DNA of 25,692 nucleotides from Saccoglossus kowalevskii (lineage: Eukaryota > Hemichordata > Enteropneusta > Harrimaniidae): contig NW_003147780.1 of assembly GCF_000003605.2 (NCBI RefSeq), positions 28,874 through 54,565 on the forward strand, written 5' to 3'. Numbering within the stretch: position 1 is the first letter of the stretch; each line of letters starts with the position of its first letter. The translations under genes and the position numbers were made by a program. Below the pieces are notes generated by a model. The model had not been told where the DNA came from and searched no databases. It saw nothing but the letters and a program-made list of their open reading frames with translations. Below, one piece after another: positions 1 through 9,225 of this stretch.

Positions 1-814
1 CAACAAGACATTGGCCTGACTGCTTCGTATGGTGTTACCCTTTGTTTTATTTTTCGCGAAATACTTCGACAGCTCAAAACAGCGAAATCAGATGTTTCCA
101 CAGCACACACCACAGAGTACAAGAAGTAAATACGCCATGCTTGAAATGCATGAACAACCAGGTCTTGGCATAAGAAAATAAATCAGTTTTTGTTTCTGTA
201 TTTGACTGTAGGACGAAACGGCGCCTAGACAACACGTCACAGGCAGTTCCAATTCATATCTTTTACAATAGATCGTTTTCGTTCATGCGTCGCATATATG
301 TCCAGACAATTTAATCGAGTGTATGTGTGTATTTATATTCTATTTTTGGATTCTTATTTATAATAAATACAACGCTGCAGATTGGTCGTTAAAATTGAGT
401 CTACGGTAAAATTGTTTGACAGAACGTTCTTCTCCCCCTCACCGCTCATTTGATTTTGACTGTAAAGTCAAACCCGACGTTCACCCACCAGATCACAAGA
501 ACTCAAATCTCACACGAGATACAAGCCGGTACCACCCGTGTACATACGGGCTAGGCTTCACGAAAGACAAGACTGTACATTTTGATTTTCCACACGAGTG
601 TCGTAAACAGGTTACAAGATAAGCCCGTGATGTCGCGGCGACTTTTCTTTACTAATGATTTTGATATTTTATACGGGAATTTCCGTGCAATAACCTGTAC
701 TTATAATATACAGTAAACTTTTTCATTGTCGCCTCTACCAATTAGTCAATATTATATGGAAATTTGAGGGCAATAGTAAATACACGTTCTGTTTACCGAT
801 TTGTGACGGAAATA
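1..814. other. Non-coding stretch, nothing recognised
   Basis: AT-rich DNA without a recognisable gene. A 68-codon open frame at 416-622 (+) begins at a non-ATG codon just after a TTTGACAG that could act as a splice acceptor (AG near 418-419). Its translation matches no family I know, so I do not call it a gene. Confidence 0.5.
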
Positions 815-846
815 TGAAAACCGAAGTCATTGACTTCGTGTTTTCA
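815..846. repeat. Near-perfect 32-bp palindrome
   Basis: TGAAAAC (815-821) plus CGAAGTCA (822-829), a single centre base T, then TGACTTCG (831-838), an unpaired T at 839 and GTTTTCA (840-846). This makes a 15-bp stem with one bulge and essentially no loop. It could extrude as a cruciform or be the core of a small palindromic element. The spacer is too short for a microRNA precursor. Confidence 0.7.
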
Positions 847-1365
847 CACTTGTTATATTAGCAGTCTGGAGGAGTAGTATGTATACAGAATGTGCATAGG
901 AAGTTTCGTTCTCAGGTTTACTGTATACGAGATCAGTACCGTCAATAGACCGACGCAACGGAAACAGGCAAATAAACTTGAGTCGGCGTATTTTCTTCGC
1001 GACCGTTTAGCAACACTCTGGCCGTGTGTATCCGGTGGAATGCCACCTTTTCTTGTTGGCCATCATTAACTTGAATTAGTTCCGCGTCATATTTTTCCGA
1101 CGATGTATAAATTACCGAGCGCGCGATGTTTCAAATCATGGCTCATGAAGACTGCTCTGTATTTGTTTGAAATTCAATTGCTATGTTATATTTAAACAAG
1201 CAAATTGTAATCCGTTCTTAGAATGTTTATATCAGTTGTTGTTTTGTGGGATTAGCGGTACATGGGGGGGGGGAGGGGAGATAAGCATTCATTTACTCAG
1301 TGGACAGAGGAGGAGTTAATTACCCATGAGCACTTGGTGCAATCAAGGGATTGAGCGTTTCCCCT
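847..1365. other. Non-coding stretch with poly-G tract
   Basis: No gene is recognised. A G-rich run lies at about 1264-1280. Confidence 0.4.
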
Positions 1366-1600
1366 TTAAGCAAAAATCAAAGTTTCCTTTGTTTTCATAA
1401 GCACAGACTGTGCTTCGGGTGTAAAGCTTTCCTGGTCTATAAGATATGAAAGATATTTTAAATCCAACTTAGTTTTCAAAGAGTTCAAACCGCCTAGATT
1501 CAAATCCTCTTTTCCTATCTTATAAGGGTGTTTATTGAGTGAGTACTCCACAGCTTTGTTTTTATTTACTATCTTTAGCAGGATAGATTTCCCTCCTTCC
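1366..1600 (-). other. Unidentified minus-strand open stretch, possible decayed coding fragment
   Basis: Read on the minus strand, an open frame runs from about 1600 down to a stop near 1366, with ordinary globular-protein composition (Lys/Leu/Glu mix, for example KIGKEDLNLGGLNSL). It lacks an obvious ATG near its start, and a neighbouring frame opens upstream (toward 1640), which suggests a frameshifted remnant of something longer, possibly a transposon protein. I do not recognise the family. It could also be chance. Confidence 0.2.
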
Positions 1601-1763
1601 TGCAGCCTTTTCTGTAGTCGTTTTTTGGCTTTATGCTTCCCCTCCCCTCCTAAGGTCTATTAAATGCAAACACTAAAAATTATGTCAAAATTATGGCAAA
1701 CCATGATATTTTCAATGCACATATAATACATTTTGTATTCATGTCAGAGCCAAAACTGTTAAT

Positions 1764-1870
1764 GTTTCTTTGTTTTTTTTGTTTTTTTTGGGGGGGAGGG
1801 GGTGTGTCAGCACGTTTTAAAATATAATGTTGGGGGGGGGGTCTCCCACTTTTTTTTTATTTGATAGGGG
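1764..1870. repeat. Poly-T / poly-G low-complexity tract
   Basis: Runs of T and G (for example GGGGGGGAGGGGG near 1790-1801 and a G run near 1832-1841) form a simple, G-rich low-complexity tract. The G runs could support G-quadruplexes, but no gene context explains them. Confidence 0.7.
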
Positions 1871-2091
1871 GTGGGTCAACTGAGATTTACAGCTGGCAAA
1901 ATGGAATCTGCCGACCCCACCTAGGCTGAAGTAACTGACCAATCCCTTAGTCGGTATGAGCCCTGAAGTGAAGTTACGCGTAATATCCGGGTCATTTCCC
2001 TGAGGTCATTTAATACGGAAGTTTGCAGATGTATATGGTTCACGCATGCGCATATGGCAATAAACGGCGAAGATTATTTCCTCCGTCAAAG

Positions 2092-2141
2092 CATTGAGCT
2101 CTCTATTTAGCTCAATGGTCAAAGCACGGCAAAGCTTTGCC
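2092..2141. repeat. Two adjacent hairpin-forming palindromes
   Basis: CATTGAGCT and AGCTCAATG form a 9-bp stem with an 8-base loop, followed at 2128-2141 by the perfect 14-bp palindrome GGCAAAGCTTTGCC. The segment TAGCTCAATGGTCAAAGC also resembles a tRNA A box, so a decayed tRNA-derived SINE head is possible, but no convincing B box follows. Confidence 0.45.
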
Positions 2142-2315
2142 TAGCCACGACCCTCCTGATTCTGAGCGACGGCTCACACAAGACCACATCGTTATTATTC
2201 TTGTCCTTGATAGTGAAGTTGCGACTGGTTGGATTTGCTCGAAACATTTCTTCGATTTAGCAGGTAAACTTGTGTTGCTTGCGTGACGAAGTTCGATCAC
2301 GTGTATGACTCATAT

Positions 2316-2344
2316 CACAGTCCCTCAACACCTGAGGGACTGTG
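2316..2344. repeat. Perfect 12-bp stem, 5-base loop hairpin
   Basis: CACAGTCCCTCA (2316-2327), loop ACACC, TGAGGGACTGTG (2333-2344). The half-motif AGGGACTGTGGT recurs at about 14232 (and AGGACTGTGGT at about 2529), so it may belong to a dispersed repeat. A (TA)-rich tract follows directly. Confidence 0.75.
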
Positions 2345-4350
2345 CTCATATATATAAATATATAACACTCGACTGTGTCTCGATTAATTTCTGCCGCCAA
2401 ACTGTATACACACTTTTGATAAAGTTAGATCTACTTCCGCTTACATTGGTTTAGCAGACTCCTTCGCATCATATATTATTACGAGTTTTTCGTATGTTTT
2501 ATCACATCATTCACCCTATCACGATAGAAGGACTGTGGTTTAATGGTCGATTGTGGTCCAAGTGAATTAGTGTTAAATTCGGGGGAAATCGTTGGTAGGA
2601 TATGCCTGATTGCTAGGTCAAAGGTCATCGTCTGCATCACGTTATAAAACTTAAACTTTATTACACTACTATAACATTAGATAATTTATAATATAATAAA
2701 CGCTATATATCGACTTTATTTTGAAAACTGTGTTATATAATTTTTAAATTTTTGAATATAAATTTTATTCCATCATGTCGTCATATTCTAAATTTATATA
2801 CAAAAAAAACTTTTTTTAGTGTACATTGCTTTTTTTTCATTTGACCTGCTTATTTGTGTGATGTTTATTTAAGTTGTTCTCCATTGTAAACAGTGTTAAA
2901 TCACTAAGTGTTGATAATTATGTATCTACTTATGTTTATCTTAAGTGTAAATGTCGGGCGTGCAAGCAACCGATGTAAACGGAACATAAATACCACTATT
3001 CGAGAGAACCACAAGGAACCGGGGTTAATTGTAAATGTTTGAACGTGCATTCGAATTTTATTTAGGTGTTTTTACCATAGAAAAAAATGTTGATGTTCCT
3101 CTGTCGCGGTAACGTTGTGTACACATGCATCCGGAAGCTTTCTTCCAAGAAACCACGTGTTGGTTTGAATGACGAGACTTTGAAAAATTATATATTGTTA
3201 CATATAAATATGACGACACGTACCGGAAATCTTTTGCCTTGTATTCATGTGGTACACACGAAATAGTGTGTTGCTTATGCGTATGCATGTTATATTTAAT
3301 TATGAAGTTATTTGTATTTTATCGAAGAAAGTACGCTGTATGATGTGAGGCTTTGAAAATGACTCTCTAATATATTAGTTAGGATAATTTAAATTGCTTT
3401 GACCCCCCCCCCCCCGCATTTGTATTTGCTTTATTTTAATAAATGACACAACGTTACTTGTCATCTCCTTACCTCGACGCGTATAAATCAAAACTATTTG
3501 TTCTGAGTAAACGACGTATTACTTGGTATCTTCAACTTTTGATTAGCTGAGGAGTGAATACTTGTACTTTTTAACCGGTGTTTCCTAGTAGAGTGGGTGG
3601 GATTATGTGCTTTCGCCGAGATTTAGACGTTTACCATACCATATCAATGGAAAAACGTCCCTCTCGATGTTCGACGTTTTGTGAAAGGTTATATCACCAT
3701 CCTGCCTATCACCATCCCCGGGTTTGTTCATTTTGCAAATATCTGATTTATAACGACGCCTTTATTTTTGAGCTGTTACTTGATATATGTGGATGTGGAC
3801 AGAACTTTCCGTGAAACGAGAACCTGTTACTATAAAGAAGTGTGAGAACCAAAGTTTGAAAAATGTTATCAAATACATGATCTTTTTCTAGAAAAGAAAA
3901 ATAAATTTTGAGAAACATTAGAATAATTGACAATAATTTGGAATCGAATTGGTAGAAGAAAAAAACTTGGTGTAAACAAGAAAAATAGATTTTGTAAAAA
4001 AATGCACTGAAAATTTGAGAATGAATTTCACTTCACACTGTCTGTGAATTATGATGGACGAAAATATATGTGAACCATGTATTACCCACGGATAATTAGT
4101 GCTGAGTTATTTTTATATCTTTATCAATAACATTAATTCTGTAAATATAAAATATTTGCATTTTCTGCTGGTTGACGGATATATATGTTCCCGGGATGAA
4201 CTGTAACTAAGTTCATTCGAACCTTGCTATATACAATGTACATTGTTTGTGATCAGTGTACGAGATTCGACTTGTGGATTACCGTCTTTTCGTTGCGGAC
4301 GGTCTTTACTAAGTGAGTGTGGTTTGATAGGTAGCACATCAGCCTGCCCT
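2345..4350. other. Non-coding AT-rich stretch, nothing recognised
   Basis: Very AT-rich DNA with poly-A/T runs and a poly-C run at about 3404-3415. The short open frames here (for example 3058-3288 minus and 3578-3814 plus) have no recognisable protein signature. Confidence 0.5.
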
Positions 4351-4500
4351 GAATGCACTGGCGGATCAAGAAATTCGATAAAGGGGCGACCTTCTATTGA
4401 CCTTCGACCACGTCCGCGCACCTCCAGTGGGCTGGGTTTGTCAATTGATTTGTCAATTTTGTTGCGGGCGCCTCCCCCTAAATTCAGTGATTCGTAATCA
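4350..4500. mobile_element. Possible decayed inverted-repeat element
   Basis: The left part reads CACTGGCGGATCAAGAAATT followed by AAAGGGGCG. The reverse complement of the right part (about 4460-4497) reads GAATCACTGAATTTAGGGGG, an imperfect match to it. Ends starting CTGGCGGATC with a GGGG run are common in small metazoan inverted-repeat elements (from memory of such repeats). The arms are well diverged. The open frames on both strands over this region are a by-product. Confidence 0.25.
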
Positions 4501-5840
4501 ACTCATTCTGCAGAAGAGTTCATGGAATGTATTAAATGTGTAATTACCACGACTGTATTAGAGATAACAGACCTATATAATAGAATAAAACGTAACTTTG
4601 ACATAATATAATAATTCTTAAAATTAGATTTATAACTGTTTTACGTTAACCTTTTAATATGCAGGGCGTATATTATATACTAAATATTGTGGAAGATGAC
4701 TGAAAACGATTTTGACATGGGTGACTCAGGTCAGGCACAACATACTAAATATCATATCTACCAAGTTTGACCGTTTACTCCTGGGTGTGAGAATTTACAT
4801 GAATATTATTCATCCCTGTTTTCCAATAACATAAGTAATTTATCTAAGTTTGCTTTCTGGTGATCTGTATGTGAATGCTGCATTACCCACTATATTATAC
4901 AGACGTCACGTGACAATTACGCAACATATTTTCTGAATTCGTTTTCAGAAACAATAAACTCAATAAACAGATTTACCCGGTACTGAACACTCAGTAAATC
5001 GCCCTTGAAATAAATAATGCATTATTATCGTGCCACATGGCAGTCATTATAGATATGTACCATATGTACCTTTTCTAATTCGCCGTCTTTTATTTCACTA
5101 AACAATGAATTATCTTATCTTGGATAGCTGCTAAAAACATGCTTATCATACGTCAGGGGTCATGTAAGCTCAATAAACTGACCCCCAATTCCAGTGAGTT
5201 ATGACTGTTTGCAGCCATTGCACAGAATACATATATGCCATAAGCTATTATACCAATATATTGATTCTTTATATACACACGTTTATTGTGTTAAGCCTAA
5301 TCACAGTTAATCCACACGTGTGAGAGCTTGATGAAATAAATAACATAACATGGTTCAATATGCAGAGTGCTGACTAATTTCACTTGTCAAAACATCACTG
5401 ATGACAAGTTTATGTCTCTCATTCATGGGATTCCGAGATAGAAATTTCAAACAGTACAAACAGCATCGTCACTGCGGTTACACATAGTGTAATCCCATGA
5501 AAATGTCAGTTTTTTCATGTTTAAACAGATTTGAGAAGCAATTTCAAAGTATTCGCAATATATAATTTTGTGCTATATTTTCAATCGATATTATTTGGTT
5601 TGATCAGATTTGGTTCGGTGAGAATCTATGTTGGTATGCGTATTGGCAAATATACATCATATTGTTCGAGTAGATCGAATGATATGTTAATAAGTGTACT
5701 ATGTGTCTTAGAATAAACGTGGTCATTGATATTGTCATTTTTGTCACTGACACTGAAAAATATTCAGATATTCTAAATCAAACCTGGTCATACTTGATTT
5801 AATTTAATGACATTACGTATTAATAAATTGGAATATATTG
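4501..5840. other. Non-coding stretch upstream of the Mab-21-like gene
   Basis: Presumably intron or promoter DNA of the gene that follows. It holds small hairpins, for example TTTCTGAA/TTCAGAAA near 4934-4955 and an 11-bp inverted pair at 5422-5432 and 5491-5501, plus recurring CTCAATAAAC words. No coding exon or first exon could be identified. Confidence 0.4.
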
Positions 5841-5848
5841 TTTTACAG
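5841..5848 (+). promoter_or_regulatory. Candidate 3' splice acceptor before the Mab-21-like CDS
   Basis: TTTTACAG at 5841-5848 follows a T-rich tract and sits 18 bases before the ATG at 5867. It fits a 5' UTR intron with the entire coding region in the next exon. The upstream non-coding exon was not found. Confidence 0.6.
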
Positions 5849-5866
5849 GTACACTGATCGCAAAAC

Positions 5867-7891
5867 ATGGAAAGTAATAAAATGGACAAAATTAATGACC
5901 TACTACTTATGTGGGATGAAAGCTGTGTTAGCAGAATGCTTGGACTACAACTCAGTGATCATTCATCAGCGCATATTGGTCCAGAGGGCATAATGCTACA
6001 TGTACTTATTGAATACTTTACTTCTTATGTACTCTCAGAAGCTTCTAAAAGCGATGACAGATTTGCTGTCCAGGATATGGCGCGTCACGGAAACATGTAT
6101 GAAGGTGTGTGTGTTGATAAACCCTGTGAATTTCAATATTTAGTCACTTTCAAGAAACTGAACCCGGAAGTATGCTTCTTTGAAGATGTTAGTCTTGATC
6201 AGTCTGGTGCAAATAGTGTTAGAATCACTGATAAAAATGTTCTGAAGGAATGGTCTGATGTTGTAATTCCTGGTGGTTTTCTCCACGCCCAACATCTGTT
6301 GAATCAGTTTGCATCTTGTGTCAAGAAATTTGCCAAGGATTTATCACGGGCCAGTCTATATCCTTGTCAAATGACAGGATTGCTGCCGCAGAATGATTTG
6401 CCCTGCATAACTGAGTGCACTCAAAAAGAGGGGCATGTCGAATTGAATGTTACATTTCCGTGTCTTGGGAAACTTTCCACCAACATGAAGTCTGTCACAA
6501 TATGTATTATCCCATCTATCAAATTTCCCGGATGGCCGTCTTCCACAAACATTCCTGAACGTATTCCTTTGTCAAATCCTTTACACAACACTTTCATGGA
6601 TGAATCTTCAAATGGGTTTTATGTAACTCCACCGCTCAGCCTCCACCATCAAACTACGGATGGCTGCTTTTGGCATGTATCAACAAATTTGGTCTCTACA
6701 CACGTGATTACCCGCTCTTCTGTCCCTCTTGCTGGCTATTCATGCCTTAGAATGATCTTGATATTACTTGGCAGGTGTGAATCTATGAAATCTGACCATA
6801 TGCTGCAACATATTTCTAACCAAATTATGTCTTCATCTGTTAGCATGAGCATGTTAAAAACAGCCCTACTGTTAGAAATTGAACAAAATCCAGACCAAGC
6901 AAGATGGAGTGCTAACGAGCTAATCAAAAGAGTACTGAGTGTCATTAACAAACTTGAGATAGCATGTCAATGTTCTTCATTAAATGATTACTACTTCCCA
7001 GGTTTGTCCCATCTTCCACAATCAGACTCAAAACGATTAGTACAGAAAGAAAGCTGCAGATCTGTTGACATTCAAGATCTGTTCACAGATGAACTTATCA
7101 ACGATTCTGAGACACTCAATCATGTTGCTGATCGCCATTGTATGATGGATGATGTTCGATATGATGAAGATGCATTACAATTTATTGAATGCCCCTCTGT
7201 AAATAACTTTCCGAGTAACTCAAAGATGGAGCATAAATGGAAGCTTCTTGCAGAATCAACCATTTTTGCCCATCATATTTATGAGTTACAACCCCGGGAG
7301 AACATTATCATATATGCACTAGAGTTACCCAAAGATAGCCTTGCATACACTCTAATTATGCTGTGTGAACTATTTCGTCAGTATCAATTGAATGACCCAA
7401 ATCCGTCAGAAACTCTCCAGAAAGTGATACAGGAAGTAAAATGCAATGAAAATAATGTATCTCCCCAAGATATTGACCTCATTTTCAACACTGCCGCAAT
7501 TGCTGGACATCAAAATGCTATAGTTGTACAACCATCCACTGATCACATACTATATACTAATCAAGGCTTAGGTGAGACAAATATAGACAGGGCAATAGGG
7601 TCAGCTATGGATGTACATACAGTACATGGTGATGGTTGCTGTAACAGTTGTTATAACAATGGATGTGCAGACGAGGATGGATGTTGCCAGTTCTCCAGCT
7701 GTCCATGTTTTCCTTGTTGTGATAAATACAGTGATAGGTGTTGTTCATGTGAAGATGGCGGTTGCTGCTCCTGTGGAGATGACGGATGTTGTTCCTGTGG
7801 AGATGATGGATGTTGTTCCTGTGGAGATGATGGGTGTTTTGATGTTGGTGACAGAGATTATGACTGCGATTGTGATTGCGTCATAATGTAA
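5867..7891 (+). CDS. Mab-21/cGAS-like pseudo-nucleotidyltransferase with cysteine-rich CaaX tail
   Basis: A 674-residue, intronless coding exon. The start ATG has a strong context (A at -3, G at +4). Residues about 60-385 match a Mab-21/cGAS fold. GNMYEG (75-80) lies at the nucleotidyltransferase Gly-Ser loop. CEFQ (87-90) lies where active members have E-F-D. ICIIPSIKFPGWP (212-224) lies at the third-acid strand. WHVST (269 on), KTALLLEIEQNP (331-342), W347 and DYYFP (374-378) match the helical C-lobe. Two of the three catalytic acids appear lost (Q90, C213), so enzyme activity is unlikely (inference by eye). No cGAS zinc thumb is visible. Residues about 450-530 look helical. The tail (591-674) has 26 Cys in 84 residues, including four CCSC-type 8-residue repeats, and ends C671-V-I-M, a farnesylation-type CaaX box identical to that of K-Ras4B. 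It is probably membrane-anchored. Mab-21/cGAS-like receptors are expanded in molluscs; the native role of this one is unknown. Confidence 0.87.
   Translation: MESNKMDKINDLLLMWDESCVSRMLGLQLSDHSSAHIGPEGIMLHVLIEYFTSYVLSEASKSDDRFAVQDMARHGNMYEGVCVDKPCEFQYLVTFKKLNPEVCFFEDVSLDQSGANSVRITDKNVLKEWSDVVIPGGFLHAQHLLNQFASCVKKFAKDLSRASLYPCQMTGLLPQNDLPCITECTQKEGHVELNVTFPCLGKLSTNMKSVTICIIPSIKFPGWPSSTNIPERIPLSNPLHNTFMDESSNGFYVTPPLSLHHQTTDGCFWHVSTNLVSTHVITRSSVPLAGYSCLRMILILLGRCESMKSDHMLQHISNQIMSSSVSMSMLKTALLLEIEQNPDQARWSANELIKRVLSVINKLEIACQCSSLNDYYFPGLSHLPQSDSKRLVQKESCRSVDIQDLFTDELINDSETLNHVADRHCMMDDVRYDEDALQFIECPSVNNFPSNSKMEHKWKLLAESTIFAHHIYELQPRENIIIYALELPKDSLAYTLIMLCELFRQYQLNDPNPSETLQKVIQEVKCNENNVSPQDIDLIFNTAAIAGHQNAIVVQPSTDHILYTNQGLGETNIDRAIGSAMDVHTVHGDGCCNSCYNNGCADEDGCCQFSSCPCFPCCDKYSDRCCSCEDGGCCSCGDDGCCSCGDDGCCSCGDDGCFDVGDRDYDCDCDCVIM
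7739..7834 (+). repeat. 24-bp coding tandem repeat (4 units) in the cysteine-rich tail
   Basis: Four in-frame 24-bp units encode CCSC followed by an acidic/Gly tetrad (EDGG once, GDDG three times), residues 625-656. The last three units are nearly identical in DNA (TGTTGTTCCTGTGGAGATGA), which points to recent slippage or unequal exchange. Tail length may vary between individuals. Confidence 0.9.
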
Positions 7892-7954
7892 TAACTTTCA
7901 TAAGACGATTATGTTTTTTGCTGACATATGTTTATTTGTTTATCTTCAACAAGA

Positions 7955-8140
7955 TTCTCATGGAAGTTTAAAGACAGGCTGCCCTTGACACGGGGACTAA
8001 CCTATTATATTTCACTAGAAATCAAGTCCAGTTTCCATGGAAACAACTATATTATTTATAACTCGAAACATTAAAAATGGATTCTCGTGAAGTTGTAAGG
8101 ACCATGGAACAGCCATTTAATTTGTAAGCCAAACTGGTAT
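7955..8140 (+). repeat. Diverged duplicate of the adjacent LINE segment
   Basis: Three landmarks recur about 190 bp later. GATTCTCATGG (about 7953) resembles GATTCCCATG (about 8147). CTTGACACGGGGACTAA (about 7984) resembles CTTTGACCCAGGGACTAA (8175). TTTCCATGGAAACAACTA (about 8032) resembles TTTGCATGGAAACAGCTA (about 8227). This is an old tandem duplication of part of the LINE, starting about 60 bases after the Mab-21-like stop codon. An ATTAAA at 8070-8075 could be that gene's poly(A) signal. Confidence 0.45.
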
Positions 8141-8204
8141 AAATAGATTCCCATGAAATGTTCAGCATGGATTACTTTGACCCAGGGACTAAGCAATTAC
8201 ATTT

Positions 8205-9225
8205 ATGTTCAGATGTAGGGCATACTTTGCATGGAAACAGCTAATATTGGGAATACTTTTATTACTCAAAACGTTGTTGATGGATTTGCATGAATTGACA
8301 AAAGAAATTACCTTTGACACAGGAACCCATGGATTAGTTTTTGGCAATAACATAAATCAGGCGATTATATTGCATACGAGATCTACAGTGAGTTTCTTTT
8401 TGAAGGATTCTTCACCATTGGATGATGACTCAATTTGGTCTTATGAAGCTAATGTCAATATGATAAATGATTTTGTAATAAGAATAGTCGAGGGTTGCTC
8501 GTCTGATTTTTTCCCTGTCAATTCAAGTGTTTTCCAGTGATTCGTCTTGGGGCCATCCTTGTTTCTTCTATAAATGACTCAAAAAACAGTAAAATGGCAC
8601 TATTTGCCGAAGACACCAAATTATACAGACGTATACAAAACAAAAACATGACCTAGATGCTTTATATAATTGAAATGCTGAAATGGGATATGGAATTTAA
8701 TGACAAGTAATGTAAAAGAAGTATTAATTATAAGAAAAGATTCCCAATGTAATTCAGCTAGACTATGAATGATGTAATTTTTAAATAGTGTCAAATATTC
8801 GATACTTACCTTTCTGCCAAGGTTAAAAATGCGAATCCAGAACGTTTGATAATCACATTGTTATGTCGACCATAACATTTTATATATTAGTCTTGCATGG
8901 TCGTCTGTGGAATATGGCAGTATTGTTTGTTCCCTTGGAACCAAACAAAACTTAGATCTGTACGAATCAGTTCTGAGGCGTGCCACAATGACTATGAAAT
9001 GAGTTACAGGGAACAACTGAAAATGTGTGACTTGTTACCTTCATCTTTACGTGAAGATATGATTGAAGTTACATTTTTTGGATAAACGTTTGACAAATTA
9101 ACTGATCTAAATATTCATGAGTTTTTCATTTTTTATGATACAGTTTATGGGATGTCAACAAGGGCTAGTTATGATACCACCTTAATCAAGAACAAAAAAA
9201 CAAATTATTTATATTTAGATGTTTT
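8205..9225 (+). mobile_element. Decayed CR1/Jockey-like LINE reverse transcriptase fragment
   Basis: Read across frameshifts, this is a non-LTR reverse transcriptase. HELTKEI (about 8290-8310) matches the finger region. VEGCSSDFFPVNSSVFQ, ending at the stop at 8540, matches the segment before motif B. FVLGPSLFLL follows directly, and a frameshift leads to INDSKNSKMALFAEDTKLY. The catalytic FADD-type motif is FAED (8603-8614), so the first Asp is changed. EMLKWDMEFN follows after another shift, then YREQLKMCDLLPSSL in the frame at 8897-9085, typical of the C-terminal part. Several stops and shifts make it inactive. It is 5' truncated. Confidence 0.75.

Noticed and set aside
2108-2126. tRNA A-box-like sequence
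   Set aside because: No B box at the expected distance and no cloverleaf could be drawn, so no tRNA gene was called.
7611-7886. 91-codon plus-strand frame overlapping the Mab-21-like tail
   Set aside because: An out-of-frame shadow of the tandem codon repeat; the main frame has the domain, start context and CaaX end.
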